Positions 18,102 to 26,611 of a stretch of DNA of 64,000 nt are shown here, piece by piece; position 1 is the stretch's first letter, and every line of letters starts with the position of its first letter. The notes under the pieces were generated by a model, which was not told where the DNA came from, made no database searches, and was given only the letters and a program-made list of their open reading frames with translations. The stretch spans positions 100,223 to 164,222 of the forward strand of contig CABUAT010000001.1 in assembly GCA_902489665.1 (NCBI GenBank), given 5' to 3'. The translations under genes and the position numbers were made by a program. Source of the DNA: an uncultured Collinsella sp. Lineage in GTDB: Bacteria; Actinomycetota; Coriobacteriia; Coriobacteriales; Coriobacteriaceae.

Positions 18102-18805
18102 AACGCGCCTTTATGTCCGAGCTCGCCATCGTTCGCACGCTCACCCCGAGCATCGCGGGCGTCGGCCTGTTCATCTTCGTCGTGCTGACCGCCGTCAGGG
18201 CATCGAATGGTGATTCCGATATGAGCGCCGCCGGCGCCTTCGCGATCAGTGCCATGTCGCCTATCATGGCCATGACGTCGCTGGCCGGGCTCGACAACCA
18301 AAACGGATGGGAGCGCTATCGGGCAACGCTGCCCATCTCACGCAAAGACATCGTCAGCGCACGCTACCTGTGCATCACTATTTTCTCGGTCATCATGACG
18401 TGCGCGGCCGTGCTGTTGAGTATCGTCGCCATCCCGATCTTAAACAGCGTGGGTATCCCCTCCACGGGAGAGACCGTCTTTGAGACCGCAATCGCCTCGG
18501 CAATATCGATGCTTTTCTCCCTCATGGCGGTGTTTTTGGTACTGCCTCTGTTCTTTCGATTTGAACACATGAAGGCGCAACGCCTATCCGTTGGTCTATA
18601 CGCCCTATACATGTGCCTTATCATGGTCACGCTAAACTCATTCAACCCCATCAGCAACCAGCTCATGTCGATGATTGCCGGGGCGAATCCCGATCCTTCC
18701 GTTCTTGGCTTCCTGTGCGCAGGAATTGCCGCGCTGGCAACGGTCGTCCTTGGCGCTGTCAGCTGCGCCATCAGCACCAAGGTCTACCGGGCACGCAACC
18801 TATAG
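18098..18805 (+). CDS. ABC-2 type permease
   Basis: The 235-residue protein has six hydrophobic segments and the ABC-2 pattern GWERYRATLPISRKDIVSARYL after the second one. It forms the membrane part of the transporter with the preceding ATPase, start and stop overlapping by four bases. The substrate is unknown; YtrA-controlled systems are usually exporters linked to envelope stress. Confidence 0.85.
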   Translation: MKRAFMSELAIVRTLTPSIAGVGLFIFVVLTAVRASNGDSDMSAAGAFAISAMSPIMAMTSLAGLDNQNGWERYRATLPISRKDIVSARYLCITIFSVIMTCAAVLLSIVAIPILNSVGIPSTGETVFETAIASAISMLFSLMAVFLVLPLFFRFEHMKAQRLSVGLYALYMCLIMVTLNSFNPISNQLMSMIAGANPDPSVLGFLCAGIAALATVVLGAVSCAISTKVYRARNL

Positions 18806-18873
18806 GCAAGCGCGGTATCATTGGACATGCGCCATAGATCTGGCGTGGTCTTTTTTGAGGAGGCGCTCAACCC

Positions 18874-19749
18874 GTGTCGTGGGTCGTCGCAGCATTTGCG
18901 TCAGCATTCTTTGCCGGCATCACATCCATCTTGGCCAAATGCGGCATCAAGCAGACCGACTCCGATGTCGCGACGGCCATTCGCACCTGCGTGGTGCTCG
19001 TTTTCGCCTGGGCAATGGCGGGCATTTCTGGATCCATTGGAACCATTGGCAGCATCGAACCCAGATCCTGGCTCTTTCTCGTCCTCTCGGGACTCGCTAC
19101 CGGCGCTTCGTGGATCTGTTACTTTAAGGCGTTGAGCATCGGAGACGTCAATAAGGTCGTACCGGTCGACAAGATGAGCACCGTGCTCGCCGCGCTGATC
19201 GCCATCGTGCTTTTTGGCGAGACGAGCAACCTTGCGGTTAAGCTCGTGGGAACCGCCGTCATTACCCTCGGCACTTTTTTAATGACCGAGAAGCAGCAAT
19301 CCGCCGGACCCGAGCAGCAGCAAGACCGGACCTGGCTCGCTTACGCCCTCGGCGCCGCCATGTTCGCAGCACTCACCTCCGTCCTCGCCAAGATCGGCAT
19401 CGAAGGCGTCGAGTCAAACCTGGCCACGGCAATCCGCACCTGCGTGGTACTGGTTATGGCATGGGCAATCGTGGCAGCTAAAGGCAAGATGGGCCAAGCC
19501 GTGCACGTAGACCGCTACGAGCTCGTATTTCTCGCGGCATCGGGCATCGCGACCGGAGCATCGTGGCTGCTCTATTACTATGCCATCGCTGCAGGCCAGG
19601 TGAGTGTCGTGGTGCAGATCGACAAACTATCGATTGTCGTATCGGTACTATTTGCGCGCCTGGCATTCAACGAAAAACTCTCACGACGCAGCGCCATCGG
19701 TCTCGCCCTCATCGTCCTGGGCACCGCCGCGCTCGCAGTTTGGAAGTAG
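18874..19749 (+). CDS. EamA/DMT-family transporter with two near-identical repeats
   Basis: The 291-residue protein consists of two EamA halves that are unusually alike: SILAKCGIKQTDSDVATAI and SVLAKIGIEGVESNLATAI, then ATGASWICYFKALSIGDV and ATGASWLLYYYAIAAGQV. The likeness suggests a fairly recent internal duplication of a 5-helix unit. It probably moves a small metabolite across the membrane; the substrate is unknown. The GTG start has GAGGAGG ten bases upstream. It may be read through from the ABC operon, 68 bases before it. Confidence 0.85.
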   Translation: MSWVVAAFASAFFAGITSILAKCGIKQTDSDVATAIRTCVVLVFAWAMAGISGSIGTIGSIEPRSWLFLVLSGLATGASWICYFKALSIGDVNKVVPVDKMSTVLAALIAIVLFGETSNLAVKLVGTAVITLGTFLMTEKQQSAGPEQQQDRTWLAYALGAAMFAALTSVLAKIGIEGVESNLATAIRTCVVLVMAWAIVAAKGKMGQAVHVDRYELVFLAASGIATGASWLLYYYAIAAGQVSVVVQIDKLSIVVSVLFARLAFNEKLSRRSAIGLALIVLGTAALAVWK

Positions 19750-19764
19750 CGCGGCCAGCGGCCG

Positions 19765-20556
19765 CTACATCCTCACACCTGGCTTGGGATGCCTGTACTG
19801 ACCGTGGGATGCCGTGCGCTTACCGTGCGAGATGGCAAATTTGGGACAACAGTGCAGGCAACGAAGGCAGGCTGCGCACTCCGGCTTTGTCCAGACGGGA
19901 AGGCCGTCTCGCATCTCAATCGCCGCCATGGGGCAGCGCTTGGCACACAGGCCGCAGCCGATGCAGCGATCGGCATCGACAGCAAACTTGCTCGTCTGTT
20001 GCATGCGCGGCAGCCCAATTGCGTGATACGCGCACGATGCAAACAGAGGCACGCGATGGCGCATCATGTTGCCCGTGCGGCGCGCCCGCACCGCCTCGAT
20101 CACGGCATCAATCTGCGCCTCGGCAGCCCTATTGATACCCTCAACCTTTTGAGGGTCAGACAGGTCGAAAACAGGCGTCCAGGTATCGGGCATCTTGACG
20201 CTCATCGCCGCATCTAACTCGAGCCCACGCTCGTGTAGCAGATCGCGGGCGAACTTGACCGATTGCCCGGTCGTCGAACCATATGTCGAGACATAGAACG
20301 TATAGGGGCGCTCGCCGCCCTTTGTGCCGGCAGCAACCGATAGGTCGACAGTCTTCAAAAACTCGATCATTGGCGTCGGCAAGCCCCAGGCGTATACCGG
20401 GGCGACAAACCCCAGCCGACAGGGGCCTTCCATCACAGCAAGGTGAAGGATCTCGGCATCAAAGCGCTCAATCGACATAACTTTGTCGCTTGTCGCCGCT
20501 GCAATGCGACGCGCCACATGCTCGCTGTTCCCTGTCGCACTAAAGTACAGGATCAT
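19765..20556 (-). CDS. Flavodoxin-ferredoxin fusion (EFR1-like)
   Basis: The 263-residue protein starts MILYFSATGNSEHVARRIA, the FMN-phosphate loop of flavodoxins, and ends with two 4Fe-4S clusters: CIGCGLCAKRCP and CAACLRCLHCCP. Such fusions carry electrons between soluble partners in anaerobes; the partner is unknown. The ATG at 20556 is the flavodoxin start. The frame stays open upstream, but that part is antisense to the chloride channel gene and has no flavodoxin content. It may follow the ClC gene, 36 bases upstream, on one transcript. Confidence 0.87.
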   Translation of the reverse strand: MILYFSATGNSEHVARRIAAATSDKVMSIERFDAEILHLAVMEGPCRLGFVAPVYAWGLPTPMIEFLKTVDLSVAAGTKGGERPYTFYVSTYGSTTGQSVKFARDLLHERGLELDAAMSVKMPDTWTPVFDLSDPQKVEGINRAAEAQIDAVIEAVRARRTGNMMRHRVPLFASCAYHAIGLPRMQQTSKFAVDADRCIGCGLCAKRCPMAAIEMRDGLPVWTKPECAACLRCLHCCPKFAISHGKRTASHGQYRHPKPGVRM

Positions 20557-20591
20557 CTCGTACCCCTGGAATTGACTCGTGAAAAACCGCG

Positions 20592-21896
20592 CTACTTGCG
20601 CAGCGGCTTGGGCAGCGGAATGCCGGAAGCGATAACGGCGGCGATGATCATGCAGACGATACCTTTGAGTGGGAAGCACATGAGCAGCAGGCCCACGACC
20701 ATGACCGGCTGGCGCATGACCGCACCCATCGTCGATGTCGTGCAGACGGCGACGCAAAAGACCGGATCTGCGCCAGTGAGGATAGCAAGGCCATAGCCCA
20801 AGCTTACGCCCGAGAAGATAACCGGGAAGAAGTGGCCGCCGCGCCAGCCCAGGTTGATGAGGGCGGGGGTCAGCATGGCTTTGACAAGACCGGTCGCGAT
20901 AAGCACGCCGGCGGGAATGGTCAGGTAGGTTTCCATGAGCACGTCGGCCTGGGTCTCGCCGGCAAACATGGTGTAGGGCAGGACCGTGCCGCAGATGGCG
21001 AGCGCCAGACCGGCCAGCATGGCTTTGACGACAGGACGCTCCCCTATTGCATGAGACAGCGCCTCGCTTGCGTGCTCGGAGACAAAGTACAGCCAGCCGC
21101 AAACGGTGCCGACCAACGCCAGCGGAATGAGCCAGGCAAGTTCCAGGTTGCCCACCTCGGCGGACTCGAACCTGGGCATGCCCATGCCGCCGCCCACAAG
21201 CTGGCCAAGCAGCAGGTAGGTGCCCAGACCGCCGGCAATCGCGATGCCATAGACCACGGTCTTTTGCACCTTGGGCAGCTTGATGGTGATCTCGCCGGAC
21301 GCGGACTCATCGTCGGCGTCTTCGCCCTGGCCGTCGGCGCTACCGGCAAGCGGTGCTACAAAGCCAAAGACGGGCGCGGTAAAGAGCGCCGTCAGGGCAG
21401 CCTGGGTGCCCAGCAGCGTGAGCTCCCTAAACTCGGCGCCAAAGCAACGCATACGGTCGCCGACCCAGCTGCACAGACCCGCGATAACACCGGTCAGACC
21501 GGCCTCCGGTCCAATGCTGCCGCCAAACAGCAGCGGCAGCAACGCCGCGAGCGAAAGCTTGCCCAGGTTGTCGTACGGGTAGCGCCCGTCTTGCTTAACC
21601 TTAGCCATCACCTGGTTGAGGTCATCGGTCTTGGCGCCTGTCATCTTTTCGTACAGACCGATTAATAGGCCGCCCAGCAGACAGACAAAAAACGGGTACG
21701 GCAAAAAGCCAAACGGGCCGCTGGCGAGCTCGGGCGAAGCGACGCCCAGCGCGTGCGGAATCTCGGTCCACAGATAGTCGATACCGTGCTCCATCGCAAA
21801 AAAGAACAGCCAGACCGCGGCACCTGCGAACGCACCGGTCACAGCAACGCTAACTAAAAACAGCGCGCGGTTTGTGGGTTTGGCAAGGTTATCCAT
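20592..21896 (-). CDS. ClC-family chloride channel or antiporter
   Basis: The 434-residue protein has around ten membrane helices and ClC motifs: GSIGPEAGLTG (the GxxGP selectivity region) and GWRGGHFFPVIF (GxxGGxFxP). ClC proteins conduct or exchange Cl-, NO3- or F-. An unusual acidic stretch (GQGEDADDESASGE) sits between helices in the middle and is probably a cytosolic loop. There is no CBS domain. Confidence 0.88.
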   Translation of the reverse strand: MDNLAKPTNRALFLVSVAVTGAFAGAAVWLFFFAMEHGIDYLWTEIPHALGVASPELASGPFGFLPYPFFVCLLGGLLIGLYEKMTGAKTDDLNQVMAKVKQDGRYPYDNLGKLSLAALLPLLFGGSIGPEAGLTGVIAGLCSWVGDRMRCFGAEFRELTLLGTQAALTALFTAPVFGFVAPLAGSADGQGEDADDESASGEITIKLPKVQKTVVYGIAIAGGLGTYLLLGQLVGGGMGMPRFESAEVGNLELAWLIPLALVGTVCGWLYFVSEHASEALSHAIGERPVVKAMLAGLALAICGTVLPYTMFAGETQADVLMETYLTIPAGVLIATGLVKAMLTPALINLGWRGGHFFPVIFSGVSLGYGLAILTGADPVFCVAVCTTSTMGAVMRQPVMVVGLLLMCFPLKGIVCMIIAAVIASGIPLPKPLRK

Positions 21897-22021
21897 CGGG
21901 TCCTCCCGCGGTCAAAGTCGACATAGTTATGTTTTATTGTAGAGCGAGCGTTGCCCGAACGAGCCAACCGTCTGCGCCGCAAACGGCACCATTGGGAGCC
22001 ATAGCGGGACAGGCTTAAGAC

Positions 22022-22555
22022 TCATCCGTTGATAATCGAGACAATCTCGCGCAAATCGTCGGCAAAGTAGATGCCGTGCTGGCGCCTCGGGCTCGAAAGC
22101 CCTTTATCAATCATGTGCCCGAGCAGCGCCTTGAGGTCGTTGTAGTAACCGTCCAGGTTATACAGGATGCACGGAGCACTCAGGTGCCCCAACGACACCG
22201 CGGACATGACCTCGGCAATCTCCTCGAGCGTGCCCGTCCCACCGGGAAAGGCGATGAACGCATCGCCGAGCTCAATCATCTTGGCTTTGCGCTCGGCCAT
22301 ATCACTCGTCACGATGAGGTCGTCGATACCGTCATGTTGAAACTCGGCCTCGATAAAAAAGCTCGGCTCCACACCCGTCACATGTCCGCCTGCCTCGAGC
22401 ACGCTATCGGCGAGCGCACCCATCAGGCCCGATTTGGACCCGCCGTATACCAACGCGTGTCCGTTGGCGCCAGTCCAGTTGCCCAGCTCCTGTACCGCAG
22501 ACAGAAATGCTGGGTCGTTACCGACACTGGCACCCAGATACACGGTGATATTCAT
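22022..22555 (-). CDS. LOG-family protein (possible nucleoside 5'-monophosphate phosphoribohydrolase)
   Basis: The 177-residue protein has the LOG motifs GGSKSGLMG, ERKAKMI and the catalytic PGGTGTLEE. LOG enzymes cut the base from cytokinin or other nucleoside monophosphates; in bacteria the true substrate is often unclear. The tail HGIYFADDLREIVSIING is family-like. A small K+ channel gene follows downstream on the same strand. Confidence 0.88.
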   Translation of the reverse strand: MNITVYLGASVGNDPAFLSAVQELGNWTGANGHALVYGGSKSGLMGALADSVLEAGGHVTGVEPSFFIEAEFQHDGIDDLIVTSDMAERKAKMIELGDAFIAFPGGTGTLEEIAEVMSAVSLGHLSAPCILYNLDGYYNDLKALLGHMIDKGLSSPRRQHGIYFADDLREIVSIING

Positions 22556-22591
22556 ATTCAGTCCCCCTCATCGTGACGCACGGCGCCCGTT

Positions 22592-23017
22592 CTAGCGCTG
22601 GCGTCGACGATACTCGCGCACGCGACGCGAAAGATCGGCAAGCTCGTCGCGATCGAGCTCTTCCAAATGCTCCAGATCATCCATAAAGCGCGCCATGGTG
22701 TCCTTTTGACGCATCTTGATGAGCGTATTGCAGTAGTTCACCGCCACGCCCGTGAGCATGGCGATGTAGAAGATGCTAATAACGCTCAAGACGACGGTAA
22801 TGGCGCGGGCAACCGGCGTTTCGGCCGGAATGTCGCCAAAGCCGATGGTCGAGACCGTCTCAAAGCTAAACCACAGGCCATCGCCAAACGTGAGGGTCGT
22901 GGGCTCGGACAGCCAGACAGCCGTCGAGCACAGCAGGTAAAAGATAAAAAACAGACCCGTGATGCGCGCAAAGCCAGCCTGTCGCAGCACATCGGCAAGC
23001 GTCCTCAACTTGTTCAT
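22592..23017 (-). CDS. Two-helix potassium channel
   Basis: The 141-residue protein has one helix (ARITGLFFIFYLLCSTAVWL), a pore helix with the K+ filter TIGFGD, a second helix, and a charged cytosolic tail predicted to coil (RFMDDLEHLEELDRDELADL). It lacks an RCK domain, so gating must come from the short tail. I used the ATG at 23017, after AAAGGGGTCGCG, rather than an upstream one with no site. Confidence 0.85.
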   Translation of the reverse strand: MNKLRTLADVLRQAGFARITGLFFIFYLLCSTAVWLSEPTTLTFGDGLWFSFETVSTIGFGDIPAETPVARAITVVLSVISIFYIAMLTGVAVNYCNTLIKMRQKDTMARFMDDLEHLEELDRDELADLSRRVREYRRRQR

Positions 23018-23070
23018 CGCGACCCCTTTTCCCAGACGCCCAATCACGTTCGCCCGGTATTGTCCCACAA

Positions 23071-23127
23071 CCGGCAGCTAGGGACGTTCCTTTTGCGCCG
23101 GCAGAAAGGGACTGTCCCCAGCTGCCG
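23071..23127. repeat. Composite inverted repeat with GGGAC cores
   Basis: Outer arms CCGGCAGCTAGGGAC and GTCCCCAGCTGCCGG enclose GTTCCTTTTGCGCC and AGAAAGGGACT. It mixes elements of both repeat families described here and lies between the divergent K+ channel and kinase genes. Confidence 0.7.
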
Positions 23128-23215
23128 GGCGGGAGCGTTTAGCGGTGCAGCTGCCGACTGGGCAGGCTGAGCTGGTATCCTTATGCGGTAATGTCTCGAT
23201 TCGTTAGGATTGCAC

Positions 23216-26020
23216 GTGAGAGCTGCCACTGTCCTTCGTTCGGTTATATATCGCGCCCTGGCCATTGTGCTTGCCGCGCTTGCCGTGCTGAGTTCTATCG
23301 CGCCTGTCCAGGCTTTTGCCGATGACTCTAGTCAGCAAGTCAAGACGGTCCGCGTTGGTTGGCTCGTCAGCAACGAGGGCTTCCAAGACGGCACCCCCGG
23401 CGAGCGTCTCTCGGGATGGGGTTACGAGTACCTCCAGACCCTGTCATACTACACGCCCGGCTGGCGGTACGAATACGTCTCCGGCACCTTCACCGAGCTT
23501 ATGGACATGCTCGAGGCGGGCGAGATCGACCTCATGCCCAACATCTCCTACTCCGAGGAACGCGCCCAAAAGCTGCTCTTTTCCTCGAACCCCGAGGGCA
23601 CCGAGCGCTACTACATCTACGCCAGGCCCGACCGTGACGACCTCGCAAAGGGTGACCCTCAAGCACTTCAAGGGCTCACTATCGGCTGCAACCGAGGTGT
23701 TATGCAAACCTTTGTTGGCCGGCAGTGGCTCGCCAACGAAGGCATTACCTGCACCTATAAAGAAATCGACACTGGCGGCGCCCTCTTTGACGCGCTCGCA
23801 AACGACGAAGTCGATGCCGTCATCATGAACGACACCATTTCGTCGCCCGATGCGTCGCCCATGTTCTACGTTGGTTCGAGCGACTACTACTTTGCCGTCC
23901 CCAAAAGCCGCCCCGACCTAATGGACGACATCAATGCCGCCATGTCGGCAATCGCCCGCGTCAACCCACGCTATATCGACGAAGTCAAATCTAACTACTC
24001 GGTCAAAAACAGCGGTTCATCATCGCTCAACGGCCCCGAACGTTCCTGGCTCAAAGCAAATGACAACACCATCACGCTCGGCTACATTACGGGCAAACTC
24101 CCCTACTGCAACGAAGACGAAAACGGCGAAATGGAAGGCTCGCTCGCATCGCTTGCGACGACGTTGCACGATAAATTTGGCATTACGGTCAAAACCGTCG
24201 CCTTTGATAGCTACAAGATGATGTCAAAGGCTCTGTCAAAGGGAAGCATAGACGTTGCGCTGCCGGTATACCGAGATTACTGGGTTGCCGAGCAATCAGG
24301 CGTTGTGCAGTCGGCATCGTTGGGGACCGTGTCCCTCACCGCCATCCACACCGGCAGCGACCTGAACAAAGACCTTCAGAACATCGCCTGTACCAAATCA
24401 TCGTTTGTCAACAAAAATGCACTTGAAAGCCTGTTTCCCACAGCGACCGTGACCGAATACCAATCCGACGATGAAGCGTTCGACGCCCTCAGGAAGGGAA
24501 CGGCGCACTGCATCGTCGCTCCCAGCTCACGCATAAAAACCATCGGCGACCGTTATGATCTCGAAGGTTACGAGACGGCCGAGCTCCCTGACACCTGTGA
24601 GCTCTCGTGCTGGATTTCGCGCGGAAAGCCCGAGCTGCTGGGAATCGTCAACAAGGGCATCATCAATGCCGGAGAATCGCTCTCCGCAAGCAATTACTCC
24701 TCCACGTCGTACACGGCCCAGGAATCCAACACGCTTCAATTCCTTTATCGCAACCGTGCCGCCGTTGCAGCTGCCCTCATCGGTATGTTGTCGGTCGGTA
24801 TCGTCCTGCTCATCTGGGCGCTCGTGCGCGCTCGAACCGAGCGCAAAAAAGCCGACGCTGCCAACGCCGCTAAGACGGCATTCCTCACGCGCATGAGCCA
24901 CGACATCCGAACGCCGCTCAACGGTATCCTGGGCCTTATCGAGATCGAGGAATTGAAGGAAGGCGATATCCAGGTCGCCCGCGAGAGCCGTGCCAAGGCG
25001 CGCGTTGCCGCCAATCACCTGCTCTCGCTGATCAACGACATCCTCGAGATGGGCAAAATCGAAGACCGCAAGCTAACACTGGAGCATGCGCCTTTTAACC
25101 TCAAAGAGCTCTGTGACGATACACTGGTGCTGTGCAAGCTCCGCGCGTCCAGTAACGCCATCACCATGCAGGACAATAGTCTGCCGTACGCCACGGGGCC
25201 ATACATGATCGGCAGTCCCACCCATATCCGACAGATCATGATCAACCTGTTAGACAACAGCATTAAGTACAACAAGCACGGCGGCTCCGTCACCTTTAGC
25301 TCAAATACCAAGCCACTCGATAACGGGCGCGCGCTCTTTTGCTTTAGCGTTTCGGATACCGGCATTGGTATGACTCCCAAGTTTTTAAAGCATATCTATG
25401 AGCCGTTTGCCCAAGAAGGTGACGATGCGCGCAGCAAGTTCCAAGGAACCGGCATGGGCATGCCAATCGTCAAGTCGCTTATTGAACTGATGGGCGGTAC
25501 GATTGAGATTTCGAGTGAGGTTGGCGTGGGAAGTACGTTCAACGTCCAGATTCCGCTCGATATCGACAAGAACCCTCAGACGCGGGCAGATACGGTCGAG
25601 AGGGCGCTCGACTGCTCGCTCGCCGACATGAACGTGCTGCTCGCCGAAGACAACGAATTGAATGCCGAGATTGCCCAGGCGCTGCTCGAAAGTGAAGGCA
25701 TTGTCGTAACTCGCACCGCCGATGGCAACGAAGCGGTCGACCTATACGTTGGCCGTCCCGCCGGCAGCTTCGATGCGATTCTGATGGACATTATGATGCC
25801 GGACATGGACGGCTATGAGGCAACCCGCGCGATTCGCCTGAGCGAGAAGGTCGATGCATCCGACATTCCCATCATCGCGCTCACCGCCAACGCCTTCGCC
25901 GAGGACGCCAAGGCGGCACACGACGCCGGCATGAACGCCCATCTGTCCAAACCGCTCGACTTTAACAAGCTCAAAAACATACTCGCCCGCATCAAGAAAA
26001 ACGGAGCTGTTTCGCTATAG
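23216..26020 (+). CDS. Hybrid sensor kinase with two extracellular solute-binding domains
   Basis: The roughly 934-residue protein has a signal segment (5-30), two SBP_bac_3-type domains in tandem outside the membrane (about 45-260 and 275-500), one membrane helix (about 514-537), a HisKA domain with the phospho-acceptor His in MSHDIRTPLNG (about 562), a HATPase with DTGIGM and GTGMGMPIV, and a receiver with Asp in LMDIMMPD (about 858). It therefore senses a small ligand and relays phosphate internally. No HPt or output regulator is adjacent. The GTG start follows TTAGGAT; a TTG two codons earlier is possible. The ligand may be an amino acid, by family analogy only. Confidence 0.88.
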   Translation: MRAATVLRSVIYRALAIVLAALAVLSSIAPVQAFADDSSQQVKTVRVGWLVSNEGFQDGTPGERLSGWGYEYLQTLSYYTPGWRYEYVSGTFTELMDMLEAGEIDLMPNISYSEERAQKLLFSSNPEGTERYYIYARPDRDDLAKGDPQALQGLTIGCNRGVMQTFVGRQWLANEGITCTYKEIDTGGALFDALANDEVDAVIMNDTISSPDASPMFYVGSSDYYFAVPKSRPDLMDDINAAMSAIARVNPRYIDEVKSNYSVKNSGSSSLNGPERSWLKANDNTITLGYITGKLPYCNEDENGEMEGSLASLATTLHDKFGITVKTVAFDSYKMMSKALSKGSIDVALPVYRDYWVAEQSGVVQSASLGTVSLTAIHTGSDLNKDLQNIACTKSSFVNKNALESLFPTATVTEYQSDDEAFDALRKGTAHCIVAPSSRIKTIGDRYDLEGYETAELPDTCELSCWISRGKPELLGIVNKGIINAGESLSASNYSSTSYTAQESNTLQFLYRNRAAVAAALIGMLSVGIVLLIWALVRARTERKKADAANAAKTAFLTRMSHDIRTPLNGILGLIEIEELKEGDIQVARESRAKARVAANHLLSLINDILEMGKIEDRKLTLEHAPFNLKELCDDTLVLCKLRASSNAITMQDNSLPYATGPYMIGSPTHIRQIMINLLDNSIKYNKHGGSVTFSSNTKPLDNGRALFCFSVSDTGIGMTPKFLKHIYEPFAQEGDDARSKFQGTGMGMPIVKSLIELMGGTIEISSEVGVGSTFNVQIPLDIDKNPQTRADTVERALDCSLADMNVLLAEDNELNAEIAQALLESEGIVVTRTADGNEAVDLYVGRPAGSFDAILMDIMMPDMDGYEATRAIRLSEKVDASDIPIIALTANAFAEDAKAAHDAGMNAHLSKPLDFNKLKNILARIKKNGAVSL

Positions 26021-26061
26021 TTTGTGCTCAACAACCATACGCAGCAGAAAGGACGCCAACG

Positions 26062-26541
26062 ATGTTTAGGCCCTTACGTCGAAAGAAACGCGCCATCACC
26101 GACGAGGAAGCGCGCGAACTGCTCGCTACATGCAAGCGCGGCGTCTTTGCCGTCAACGGCGACGATGGCTACCCGTACGCCATTCCCGTCAACTACTTCT
26201 TCGACGCCGAGCACGACAAGATTTATTTCCATGGCGCCAAGGCCGGCCACAAGGTCGACGCACTCAAGCGCGATGACAAGGTCTGCTTCACCGTTTACGG
26301 CAACGAGTGGTACCAGGACGGTGACTGGGCTCCCTACGTTATGAGTACCGTGGTCTTTGGCCGCTGTCGCCTGGCGAATGACACCCCCGCGTTTATCGAG
26401 GATAAAGTCCGCCAGCTCGCGCTTAAGTACTACCCTTCTGCCGAGGAAGTCGAAGAGGAAATCGCCAAGGACATTAAGGGCGTCCAGCTCTACGAGATTA
26501 CGATTGAGCATCTTTGCGGCAAGCAGATTCAGGAAAAGTAA
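26062..26541 (+). CDS. Pyridoxamine 5'-phosphate oxidase-like flavoprotein
   Basis: The 159-residue protein belongs to the PNPOx-like split barrels: NGDDGYPYAIPVNYFFD, then IYFHGAKAGHKVDALKRDDKVCFTVYG, the NimA/5-nitroimidazole-reductase-like pattern. Such proteins bind FMN or haem; some reduce nitro-compounds. The motif HGAKAGHKVDALK is the flavin phosphate contact region. It has an AGAAAGGA site and follows the kinase by 41 bases, so it may be co-transcribed. A hairpin at 26570 ends it. Confidence 0.85.
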   Translation: MFRPLRRKKRAITDEEARELLATCKRGVFAVNGDDGYPYAIPVNYFFDAEHDKIYFHGAKAGHKVDALKRDDKVCFTVYGNEWYQDGDWAPYVMSTVVFGRCRLANDTPAFIEDKVRQLALKYYPSAEEVEEEIAKDIKGVQLYEITIEHLCGKQIQEK

Positions 26542-26569
26542 GCCTCAAAAGCAAAACTCATCAATAACA

Positions 26570-26609
26570 ATATGGCCCGGTTCCAACCCACCTTGGAACC
26601 GGACCATAT
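26570..26609. terminator. Bidirectional hairpin between converging genes
   Basis: A 17-bp stem with one mismatch (ATATGGCCCGGTTCCAA with TTGGAACCGGACCATAT) and a 6-base loop lies between the flavoprotein and the second kinase. Confidence 0.8.
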
Positions 26610-26611
26610 GC

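Noticed and set aside
20557..21102. N-terminal extension of the flavodoxin-ferredoxin frame
   Set aside because: It overlaps the chloride channel gene in antisense; the flavodoxin start motif begins exactly at 20556.
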